16,145 nt of DNA, from positions 1-16,145 of the forward strand of contig JACPXS010000139.1 in assembly GCA_016196415.1 (NCBI GenBank), in the 5' to 3' direction. Shown piece by piece: positions 7,968-13,616 of this stretch. Position 1 is the stretch's first letter, and each line of letters starts with the position of its first letter. The notes beneath the pieces were generated by a model. It was not told where the DNA came from and searched no databases. It worked only from the letters and a program-made list of their open reading frames with translations. The translations under genes were made by a program, and so were the position numbers. The DNA comes from Candidatus Omnitrophota bacterium (GTDB taxonomy: Bacteria > Omnitrophota > Koll11 > Aquiviventales > Aquiviventaceae).

Positions 7968-8720
7968 ATGCCGCGTCGTATGACGACCATCCACCGCTGG
8001 AACGTCGCCGCCGGACAGTTCTTGTTCCGATATCGGAATGCGCTGTTTCCGGTCATGTTTGCGCTGGCGATTCTGGCCATGCGCCCGAGGCTTCTGTTCG
8101 GCAACCCCGCTCTCGATCGCGCCTTCGTCGTCGGGGGCACGCTCATCGCGCTTGCAGGTGAAGGCACGCGGCTCTTAACGATCGGCTACGACTACATCGA
8201 GCGGGGAGGCAAGAACAAACAGGTCTACGCCAGCCGCTTGGTGCATCGCGGCATGTATGCGCTGACCCGCAATCCCATGTATCTGGGCAACCTGCTCATG
8301 ACTGTCGGCGTGGTGATGGCGATCGGATCCCCCTCCGCGTACGGCGTCGTGATCCCCGCGTTCGCGTTCGTCTATCAGGCGATCACCTGTGCAGAGGAGG
8401 CGTATCTCCTGAATCGGTTCGGGAAGGACTACGCGGACTACTGCGCGCAGGTCAATCGCGTTCTGCCGTCCCTGCGCAATCTCCATGCCGCCTTCGCCGG
8501 CCTATCGTATGATTGGAAAAGCGCGATCCGAAAAGATCTCAGCACGCTCGCGGGGCTGTTGGAGGGCCTCATCCTACTGCCGGTGTGGCGGGCCTACTTC
8601 CTGGACGGGTGGGCAGCGGCTCAGGCCGCGGCGCAGCAGGCGCTCCCCTGGTCCCTCGGCGTTGGGATCCTGTACGGATTTTTGGTGTATGCGAAGGCCC
8701 GTAGGAAATTCTTCTACTAA
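7968..8720 (+). CDS. Isoprenylcysteine methyltransferase-like membrane protein
   Basis: This 250-residue integral membrane protein has about five hydrophobic segments. It carries the two signatures of the ICMT/phospholipid-methyltransferase superfamily: RGMYALTRNPMYLGNLL (about 91-107) and, later, EEAYLLNRFGKDYADY followed by a Val-Asn-Arg-x-x-Pro stretch. These form the SAM-binding and catalytic region at the membrane face in known members. Bacterial members methylate assorted lipids or small molecules, and the substrate here cannot be read from sequence. A C-terminal extension of about 80 residues with two more hydrophobic stretches follows the catalytic part. The frame is open further upstream but contains no ATG, GTG or TTG before 7968, so 7968 is the first usual start; ribosome-site support is weak. 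Confidence 0.82.
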   Translation: MPRRMTTIHRWNVAAGQFLFRYRNALFPVMFALAILAMRPRLLFGNPALDRAFVVGGTLIALAGEGTRLLTIGYDYIERGGKNKQVYASRLVHRGMYALTRNPMYLGNLLMTVGVVMAIGSPSAYGVVIPAFAFVYQAITCAEEAYLLNRFGKDYADYCAQVNRVLPSLRNLHAAFAGLSYDWKSAIRKDLSTLAGLLEGLILLPVWRAYFLDGWAAAQAAAQQALPWSLGVGILYGFLVYAKARRKFFY

Positions 8721-8757
8721 TGCCGATCTCCGCCTGGAGCCGCCCCCCGGCATAATC

Positions 8758-8772
8758 GTCCGCTCAGCGGAC
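8758..8772 (+). other. Short hairpin in the 8721-8995 gap
   Basis: GTCCGC (8758-8763) and GCGGAC (8767-8772) pair around TCA, 38 nt after the membrane methyltransferase stop. No T-run follows. It could mark the end of the preceding transcript. The remaining 275 bp to the exporter gene hold no convincing gene. Confidence 0.3.
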
Positions 8773-8970
8773 TCTCCCACGCCCCCTGCAATCCGTGGGC
8801 TCCCCATCAGGGATCGCAGGCGGGATGGTGTGCTCCCCTGCAGGCCTTTTCCAACGCCCGCGTTACCAGCGACGATGTGGAAGGGACCTATCGGGAGCTC
8901 AAGCCGCGAAGAGTCGAGTCTGTGGCGCCGCCCCAGCAGGAGTCGTGCATGATGGGAACCCGCGCACCCT

Positions 8971-9001
8971 GGACGCCCCGTGATCGGACGCCCCGATGAT
9001 C
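8971..9001 (+). repeat. Imperfect 15/16-nt tandem repeat over the exporter start
   Basis: GGACGCCCCGTGATC (8971-8985) is followed immediately by GGACGCCCCGATGATC (8986-9001), differing by one inserted base. The second copy contains the ATG at 8996. It may have arisen by replication slippage or form a paired binding site; its function is unknown. Confidence 0.55.
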
Positions 9002-9826
9002 TCGTACGAACTTGTCTTCTTGGTGTCGATCGTCGCAGGCGTTGTTGGCGCTCTCAGCGGCATGGGCGGCGGGGTGATTTTGATTCCCGTTTTGACCTTC
9101 TGCGGCGTCGACATTAAGCGAGCGATCGCGCTCAGCCTCCTCTCCGTCATCGCCATTTCGAATAGCGCCGCCTCGGGATCCATCAAGCGCCATCTCCCTA
9201 ATATCAACGTCAGCGTGTTCTTAGAAGTGTTTGCCGTGACCGGTTCGCTGATCGGGGCGTGGATCACCATCGCGTCGCCCCGGCGTCTCCTCTTTTTGCT
9301 TTGCGGGGGCATCATGATAGCGGCCACCGTGATGCGCTGGAGGCAACGTCGAAGGAGCTGGACGCCGATCCTCTGGCAGGACAGTGCGTCTGAGTGGCTT
9401 GCCCTCAGAGGAAGCTACTACGATGATGCCGAGAAGCGCACCATTGCCTACCGGGGCCGATGGGCGTCGATGAGCGGGCTGTTGATGCTTGGCGTGGGCG
9501 TGATTTCCTCATGGTTGGGTATCGGCAGCAGCGCCCTCACGGTGGTGATCCAGGACGTCGTGATGGGATTGCCACCCAAGGTGTCGTTGACGACAAGCCA
9601 CCTGATCATCGGGGTGATGGCGCTCGCCGGATCGAGCATCTACCTGGAGGTGGGCTTGATCGATTCGAGGCTGGTAATTCCGGTCATCCTTGGCGTCCCG
9701 CTTGGCGCGCTGCTTGGCTCCAAGCTGCTCATCGGATTGACGAATCAGGCCGCCCGCGTCATCTTTCTAGGCACCCTCCTCGTGTTAGGGGTCGAGATGT
9801 TGTGGTATGGGATTGGAGCCGTCTGA
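8996..9826 (+). CDS. TauE/SafE-family membrane exporter (DUF81)
   Basis: TauE/SafE proteins are inner-membrane permeases, some linked to export of sulfite, sulfoacetate or other organosulfur anions. The 276 residues show two related halves. The first begins with GVVGALSGMGGGVILIPVL (16-33) and the second with VGVISSWLGIGSSALTVVI (167-185), each followed by a segment ending in Ala/Gly-rich helix. About eight membrane segments are apparent. Between the halves lies a hydrophilic loop of about 40 residues (115-157), containing YYDDAEKRTIAYRGRW, often seen in this branch. The stop overlaps the start of the DUF1634 gene in TGATG, a partnership known for this family. No clear ribosome site precedes the ATG at 8996. 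Transport substrate is inferred at family level only. Confidence 0.88.
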   Translation: MISYELVFLVSIVAGVVGALSGMGGGVILIPVLTFCGVDIKRAIALSLLSVIAISNSAASGSIKRHLPNINVSVFLEVFAVTGSLIGAWITIASPRRLLFLLCGGIMIAATVMRWRQRRRSWTPILWQDSASEWLALRGSYYDDAEKRTIAYRGRWASMSGLLMLGVGVISSWLGIGSSALTVVIQDVVMGLPPKVSLTTSHLIIGVMALAGSSIYLEVGLIDSRLVIPVILGVPLGALLGSKLLIGLTNQAARVIFLGTLLVLGVEMLWYGIGAV

Positions 9827-10218
9827 TGCGGCGATCCGCCCGAGTCAAGTGGATCGCCGACTTCGATCTGGAAGCGTTGATGAGCGCGATCCTCCGGAGC
9901 GGTACCCTCCTCAGCATCGGGTTGGTGCTGGTTGGCATCGCGCTTCGATCGGCTCAGGAAGGCTTCAGGGGATTTGCAGAGCCCCTGCGGGGGACCAACG
10001 TCTTTCAGTTCCTTCGAGCGGATCTCCGGTTGCTCCATGCGCCGGAGCGGTGGCCCGTGGCGCTGGCTCATCTCGGGGTGGCGGCATTGATGTTGACCCC
10101 CTACGTGCGAGTGTTGGCCACGATGCTCTATGTGACCTGTGTGCAACGCAGCGGGAAACACGCGATCCTTGCCAGCCTCGTCCTCCTGACCTTAACCTAC
10201 ATCGTGTTCTTGGGCTGA
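9826..10218 (+). CDS. DUF1634-family membrane protein
   Basis: The 130-residue product has a soluble N-terminal piece and three membrane segments, about 27-41, 79-105 and 112-129. The order and the LTPYVRVLATMLY stretch fit DUF1634, a family commonly encoded next to TauE/SafE exporters and thought to be an accessory subunit. The ATG at 9826 overlaps the exporter stop by one base, so translation is likely coupled. No catalytic motif is visible. The assignment rests on topology and context, so it is less certain than that of its neighbour. Confidence 0.75.
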   Translation: MRRSARVKWIADFDLEALMSAILRSGTLLSIGLVLVGIALRSAQEGFRGFAEPLRGTNVFQFLRADLRLLHAPERWPVALAHLGVAALMLTPYVRVLATMLYVTCVQRSGKHAILASLVLLTLTYIVFLG

Positions 10219-10223
10219 CGTGG

Positions 10224-11342
10224 ATGCGCATCCTTCAGCTCACCTCCCACCTCCACACCGGAGGGATCACGCGGTATGTCGTTTCGTTGGCCGAGCGGCT
10301 TGTGAAGCAGGGGCACCGGGTGATGGTCGCGTCGGATGCCGGTCCCGTCCTGAGCCAGCTGGAAGCGATCGGCGTGGCGCATTGGCAGCTCCCCTTACAG
10401 ACCAGCGCGGAATTCAGCCCGCAGGTCTTTCGAGCCGTGCGGCAGCTCGCCGACCGGTTGCGCCAGGAACCGGTGGAGGTGATCCATGCGCACACGCGCG
10501 TGAGCCAGGTGGTCGCTGCGCAGATGACCCGGCGTCTGGGGATCCCCTACGTTACGACCTGGCATGGCATCTATCAGCGCAGGCTGGGCCGGCGACTCTG
10601 GCCCTGCACGGGAGCGGTGACGATTGCGATCAGCGAGCTTGTTCGCAAGCACCTGCTCGAGGTGTTCCACGTGCCGGAGTCGCGCATTCGGCACATTCAT
10701 AACGGCATTGACACCGCCTACTACGCGATGCCCCCTCAGCCTCAGGTTGTTCAGACCTGTCGGCAGCGTTGGAATCTCTCCGCGGATCGGCCCGTCGTGG
10801 CAGCGATTGGCCGCTTGGCGGCTGGTCGCGTCAAGGGGTTTGATACGCTCCTTGCGGCAATTGCCTTGTTGGCGGAAGGGGCCGGTCCCCAGGCGCTGAT
10901 CGTCGGAGATGGACCGCGCCGCCCTTTTTTGGAAGACATCGCCGAGCGGCTCCGGATCCAGCACCGTGTGCGGTTTGTTGGCGAGGTGTCGGATATCCGC
11001 ATCCCCCTCGCCCTGGCGGATGTGTTCGTCTTTACGTCACGCTGGCCGGAGGCGTTTGGCCTCACCCTGGTTGAAGCGATGGCGGCTGGGAAGCCGATTG
11101 TCGCCACGCGGGCCGGCGCGGTCCCTGAAGTGATCCGGCACGACGTGGAGGGGTGGTTGGTGGCCTCCGATGATCCTGGGTCGATGGCGGAGGGCATTGC
11201 CCGGTTACTGAACGACCGCGGCACCGCGGAACGGCTCGGGCGTCACGCTCGGATCCGCGTGCGTGAAGCGTTTGACCTCGACCGCATGGTGAGCGATATC
11301 GAAGCGGTGTACCGAGAAGTCGTGCACCCGGATGCGACGTAG
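10224..11342 (+). CDS. Family 4 glycosyltransferase (GT-B fold)
   Basis: The 372-residue protein is a cytoplasmic or membrane-peripheral retaining glycosyltransferase. The N-terminal domain starts MRILQLTSHLHTGGITRYV, with the acceptor-side GGIT loop, and contains HAHTRVSQVVA and TTWHG. The C-terminal nucleotide-sugar domain contains IHNGID (158-163), IGRL (195-198), VGDGP (227-231), FVGEV and the family EX7E motif with E276 and E284 in EAFGLTLVE, followed by a Gly/Pro-rich AGAVPEVI. Length is typical. It starts 5 nt after the DUF1634 stop, so it is probably in the same operon. The sugar donor and acceptor are unknown; lipopolysaccharide or exopolysaccharide assembly is plausible. Larger in-frame starts upstream overlap the neighbours and are unlikely. 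Confidence 0.93.
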   Translation: MRILQLTSHLHTGGITRYVVSLAERLVKQGHRVMVASDAGPVLSQLEAIGVAHWQLPLQTSAEFSPQVFRAVRQLADRLRQEPVEVIHAHTRVSQVVAAQMTRRLGIPYVTTWHGIYQRRLGRRLWPCTGAVTIAISELVRKHLLEVFHVPESRIRHIHNGIDTAYYAMPPQPQVVQTCRQRWNLSADRPVVAAIGRLAAGRVKGFDTLLAAIALLAEGAGPQALIVGDGPRRPFLEDIAERLRIQHRVRFVGEVSDIRIPLALADVFVFTSRWPEAFGLTLVEAMAAGKPIVATRAGAVPEVIRHDVEGWLVASDDPGSMAEGIARLLNDRGTAERLGRHARIRVREAFDLDRMVSDIEAVYREVVHPDAT

Positions 11343-11404
11343 CGGGGAAGCCCTGCGTGTGGCCCCTCGACGCGGGCCCCCGCCTGTGTGGCGTCGCCCC
11401 GTGC

Positions 11405-11435
11405 CCCGCAGCGTTCTTGCAAAGCAAGAAGCGGG
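11405..11435 (+). terminator. Bulged stem-loop after the glycosyltransferase gene
   Basis: TTCTTGC (11414-11420) and GCAAGAA (11424-11430) pair perfectly around AAA. CCCGC (11405-11409) and GCGGG (11431-11435) extend the stem across a 4-nt bulge. It lies 62 nt past the gene stop. No T-run follows, so it is not a textbook terminator; it may end the 8996-11342 operon with Rho, or stabilise its 3' end. Confidence 0.4.
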
Positions 11436-11455
11436 ACCTGGACTCAGCTCCTGAA

Positions 11456-11469
11456 ATCGCGTACGCGAT
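11456..11469. promoter_or_regulatory. Perfect 14-bp palindrome, candidate operator
   Basis: ATCGCGTACGCGAT reads the same on both strands. It sits about 26 bp upstream of a plausible -35 element (11495) for the metalloprotease gene pair, a normal place for an activator or repressor dimer. The palindrome is seen directly; a binding protein is only inferred. Confidence 0.45.
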
Positions 11470-11494
11470 CTTTACCTGGCGGGGAAAATTCCAT

Positions 11495-11522
11495 TTCACT
11501 CGAGGGGGGAAGATGGTATCAT
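11495..11522 (+). promoter_or_regulatory. Candidate sigma70-type promoter for the metalloprotease pair
   Basis: TTCACT (11495-11500), a 16-bp spacer and TATCAT (11517-11522) form a plausible promoter. The -10 box matches five of six consensus bases and is preceded by TGG (11514-11516), an extended -10. Transcription would start near 11529, about 80 nt before the ATG at 11611. The -35 match is weak. Confidence 0.42.
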
Positions 11523-11610
11523 ACGAGCGTGTCTTGTGGGCCTCGTGGCTTGGTGGCGATGCCAGGGTGCTGGCCAACCGCCGAGCGGCCAAACATGATG
11601 GAGGGGTCGA

Positions 11611-12183
11611 ATGGGACGAGTTATGATTCGCTGCTTCGTGGGCATCGGTCTTCTGCTGCCCTCCTCCTGGGTGTTGGCGTCGGTCTTTGAAGCCGTGAGC
11701 GACCAGCAGCTTGTCTGCGAATCCAGCGACATCGTCCATGGTCAGGTGACTGATGTTCAGGCGGCATGGGACAGTGGGCGTACGGCCATTTGGACGACGG
11801 CGACCGTGCAAGTGCAGGATGTCACGCGAGGCGACAGGAGGCCCAACACGGATCTTCAGGTTAGAGAGGTCGGTGGCACGGTCGATGGCTACACGATCCG
11901 CGCAGAGGGTTTTCCAACCTTTCGGAAGGGAGAGGAAGTCGTCCTGTTGCTCCGGCCATGGGAGGATGGGTCGGGCACGTACCGCGTCTGGGGCTATGGG
12001 CGGGGGATGTTCGTTGTGGATCGCCGAGATAGTCACGAGCCAGCAGCCGCGCGGCACGACGTAGTGGAGTCGGGCCGTGCGACCATGTTTACCGACCGCA
12101 TCCCCCCAACACTCTTGCTTGATGGGCTTACCCGCCAGCTCAATGCATTTGTGCGTACGTGCGGTAAGGGAGAGGGACGCTAA
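11611..12183 (+). CDS. Exported protein of unknown function paired with matrixin protease
   Basis: The 190-residue product has an N-terminal signal peptide (hydrophobic core IRCFVGIGLLLPSSWVLA, likely cleavage after Ala23). The mature part looks like an all-beta domain: IVHGQVTDVQAAWDSG, TTATVQVQDVTRG, QVREVGGTVDG and GEEVVLLLRPW suggest successive strands of a small sandwich. Near the end FTDRIPPTLLLDGLTRQL resembles an amphipathic helix. GGAGGGG (11600-11606) sits just before the ATG at 11611, favouring it over the ATG at 11623. Its stop overlaps the metalloprotease start (TAATG), so the two are translated together. I recall similar small exported proteins beside matrixin-like proteases in other environmental genomes, but no named family is recognised. 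Confidence 0.8.
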   Translation: MGRVMIRCFVGIGLLLPSSWVLASVFEAVSDQQLVCESSDIVHGQVTDVQAAWDSGRTAIWTTATVQVQDVTRGDRRPNTDLQVREVGGTVDGYTIRAEGFPTFRKGEEVVLLLRPWEDGSGTYRVWGYGRGMFVVDRRDSHEPAAARHDVVESGRATMFTDRIPPTLLLDGLTRQLNAFVRTCGKGEGR

Positions 12184-12869
12184 TGGGCCGACGCAACAAG
12201 CAAGCGATCTTGACCGTCAGTGTCCTCATTGGTCTGTTGGGGCCAACGGTGGCCTACACCTATACCTTGCTGCAGCCACCGCGGCACTGGGCATCAGTCC
12301 CAGTCCAGGTCTGTGTCAAGAATCCTGGCCATGTGTCGATCACCGCCGATGATCCAGACGGAGGACTGACCGCCGTCCTCCAGGCACTCAATGGCAACCA
12401 CCTCCTGCTGGCTGGGACTGGCTGGAATGTTCCCTCAGCCGGGACTGTCGTGAACGCGACCTTGTGCAGCACACCTTGGAAATTGGGCGATGGAATTCCT
12501 ACAATTGCCTTCAACGAAATGATCAAGGGCACGTGCACGGGTAGTTGTCTGGCGGCAACCTTCACGGGTTTCTATCACTGCGATCCCGCCCTCCCGGATG
12601 GGCACTGTGTCATCGACGACGCGGACGTTGAGACTCGAAGGAACACACGGGACAAATTCGGCGGCCCGTATTACAGCCTCTACGAGCGCTGCACGCTTGG
12701 GAAGGAGTGGAACATCGAAGCGATCATGGTCCATGAAGTCGGCCACGTGCTGGGCCTGGGCCACTCCGACGTCGTTGGCGCCACCATGTATCCATCCGTC
12801 TCATCCTGTAACTCAGATCCAGCGACGATCTCGAGTGACGACGCTGCGGCGCTCGGCACGCTCTATTAG
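12183..12869 (+). CDS. Matrixin-type (M10-like) zinc metalloprotease, exported
   Basis: The 228-residue protein carries the zinc-binding motif HEVGHVLGLGH at 184-194, with three His ligands and catalytic Glu185, followed by the Met-turn segment ATMYP (Met202). This order defines metzincins of the matrixin type. An N-terminal hydrophobic segment (about 8-28) acts as signal peptide or anchor. Eight cysteines, an even number, fit an extracytoplasmic protein with disulfides. The upstream HCVIDDADVETRRN stretch also fits the family. No pro-domain cysteine switch of the PRCGxPD kind is visible, so how it is kept inactive is unclear; the partner gene product or the host folding route may do this. 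The start overlaps the stop of the partner gene by one base. The substrate is unknown. Confidence 0.88.
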   Translation: MGRRNKQAILTVSVLIGLLGPTVAYTYTLLQPPRHWASVPVQVCVKNPGHVSITADDPDGGLTAVLQALNGNHLLLAGTGWNVPSAGTVVNATLCSTPWKLGDGIPTIAFNEMIKGTCTGSCLAATFTGFYHCDPALPDGHCVIDDADVETRRNTRDKFGGPYYSLYERCTLGKEWNIEAIMVHEVGHVLGLGHSDVVGATMYPSVSSCNSDPATISSDDAAALGTLY

Positions 12870-12894
12870 TTGCGACATCCCTGCGAGAACCCCT

Positions 12895-12917
12895 GTGGGT
12901 CTGCTGGTGAGACCCGC
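12895..12917 (+). terminator. Hairpin after the metalloprotease gene
   Basis: GTGGGTCT (12895-12902) pairs with AGACCCGC (12910-12917), with one T-G wobble, around a 7-nt loop, 25 nt after the stop. A second hairpin, TCAACCA/TGGTTGA, follows at 12932-12954. Neither has a T-run. Together they may end or protect the metalloprotease transcript. Confidence 0.35.
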
Positions 12918-13172
12918 GACGACACGCCGCATCAACCACCGCCTCCCTGGTTGAGCCCCGCTTCATCGCCGCCCCGCTTGCGATTCTCGAAGATCCGCTC
13001 GACCCCTAGCGAGAAATTAGGACACCCCCCGATCAACCAATAGGATACTGAATGGCTCCCCTCTAGCAGGGCTGAGGGCGTACAGGTGGTGTGGGAGCCG
13101 CATGACCTCATTATGGTGATCCTGGCGTTGTCCCAGAATGATCTGAGAAAAGCTCTGTTGGAGAAAAGCTGC

Positions 13173-13201
13173 TTGACACGGAGCATCCACTATGTTACGC
13201 T
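13173..13201 (+). promoter_or_regulatory. Sigma70-type promoter of the leader or small RNA
   Basis: A perfect TTGACA (13173-13178), a 17-bp spacer and TACGCT (13196-13201) with TGT at 13193-13195 form an extended -10 promoter. The -10 box keeps the key T, A and final T. Transcription would start near 13208. This is the best promoter match I found in the window. Confidence 0.6.
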
Positions 13202-13322
13202 CCGCACCATGCCACACGGGTTGGTTCAGCGATCGTCTGGAGTGACCGTTTCCCATGCGGGCGTTGGGGCGCGGTTTCCTGTTGTCTCCGCCACGAAGTG
13301 GATGTGTTGTTGTCTGCGCTGT

Positions 13323-13333
13323 CCGACGGTGGG
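13323..13333 (+). promoter_or_regulatory. Putative antiterminator arm
   Basis: CCGACGGTGGG here is identical to 13414-13424, the right arm of the terminator. It can therefore pair with the terminator's left arm CCCACCGTTGG (13399-13409) over 11 positions with one G-T wobble. The two pairings are mutually exclusive, the layout of an attenuator. The repeat is seen; regulation is inferred. Confidence 0.45.
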
Positions 13334-13396
13334 GACCAAGGGGATAGACGACTGTTGAGCGTGTGACCTCGTCGTAGTGCAAGCCAAGCACTTCGG

Positions 13397-13434
13397 AACC
13401 CACCGTTGGAAGGCCGACGGTGGGTTGTTGTTTT
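13397..13434 (+). terminator. Strong intrinsic terminator
   Basis: AACCCACCGT (13397-13406) and ACGGTGGGTT (13417-13426) are perfect reverse complements. Three further pairs (one T-G wobble) extend this to a 13-bp stem closing on the loop AAGG. TTGTTGTTTT (13425-13434) follows. It acts on plus-strand transcription; read the other way there is no T-run. Confidence 0.88.
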
Positions 13435-13458
13435 CCATCAAGAGCCTGCGGAGCCCCA

Positions 13459-13559
13459 CGGGCCCTTCGACTGCGCTCAGGGTCCGTCCATCGCGTTCAC
13501 TCGGGATCGTTCGGCCAGGATCCCGAGCACGGCCCCCCGCGGCTTCGTGTGGCGAAGCC
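13459..13559. repeat. Hairpin cluster with REP-like palindrome
   Basis: Three palindromic units follow in series. The first, around CCCTTCGACTGCGCTCAGGG (13463-13482), resembles a palindromic intergenic repeat I recall from many bacterial genomes. The second is CTCGGGATC/GATCCCGAG (13500-13508 and 13519-13527), a perfect 9-bp stem. The third is GGCTTCG/CGAAGCC (13541-13547 and 13553-13559), a perfect 7-bp stem with loop TGTGG. A partial copy of the first (CCCTTCGAC) occurs at 5321-5329. They would lie in the untranslated leader of the transporter mRNA. Confidence 0.5.
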
Positions 13560-13616
13560 AAACGTGCAGGGGCCCGCGTCGAGGGGTGAAGGGACGCTCA
13601 CGAAAGGGGCGTACAA

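Larger units (their letters stand above)
13208..13434 (+). ncRNA. Candidate leader RNA or small RNA with conditional terminator
   Basis: A promoter about 7 bp before 13208 and a strong intrinsic terminator ending near 13434 bracket an RNA of about 227 nt. Inside are ACGAC/GTCGT (13349-13353 and 13371-13375) and AGTGC/GCACT (13376-13380 and 13388-13392) as possible helices. There is also an exact copy of the terminator's right arm at 13323-13333. I compared it by eye with remembered consensus cores for TPP, cobalamin, SAM-I, guanidine-I, fluoride and cyclic-di-GMP riboswitches and with 6S, tmRNA, SRP and RNase P RNA, and saw no match. It could be the 5' leader of the transporter operon at 13617 or an independent small RNA; the 180-nt distance to that gene leaves both open. 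Confidence 0.45.
12870..13616 (+). other. 747-bp intergenic region with RNA signals
   Basis: No convincing long gene is present on either strand. Three parts can be seen. The first, 12870-12960, holds two hairpins following the metalloprotease. In 12960-13172 I see nothing structured beyond short chance pairings. The third, 13173-13616, carries a promoter, a probable RNA or leader, a strong terminator and a cluster of further hairpins before the transporter genes. The frame open from 13086 to 13358 has no supporting ribosome site or recognisable protein pattern as a whole, and the promoter lies inside it. Confidence 0.7.

Noticed and set aside
11062..12057. Minus-strand frame of 331 codons across the 11343-11610 gap
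   Set aside because: Arg/Pro/His-rich with no hydrophobic core or motif, and antisense to two well-supported genes.
13086..13358. 90-codon frame starting at GTG 13086 as a protein gene
   Set aside because: The best promoter lies inside it and it has no ribosome site or domain. Only its last 49 codons are discussed, as a possible leader peptide.
13208..13434. Known RNA classes (TPP, cobalamin, SAM-I, guanidine-I, fluoride, cyclic-di-GMP riboswitches; 6S, tmRNA, SRP, RNase P)
   Set aside because: None of the conserved core sequences I remember could be found; a covariance-model search would be decisive.
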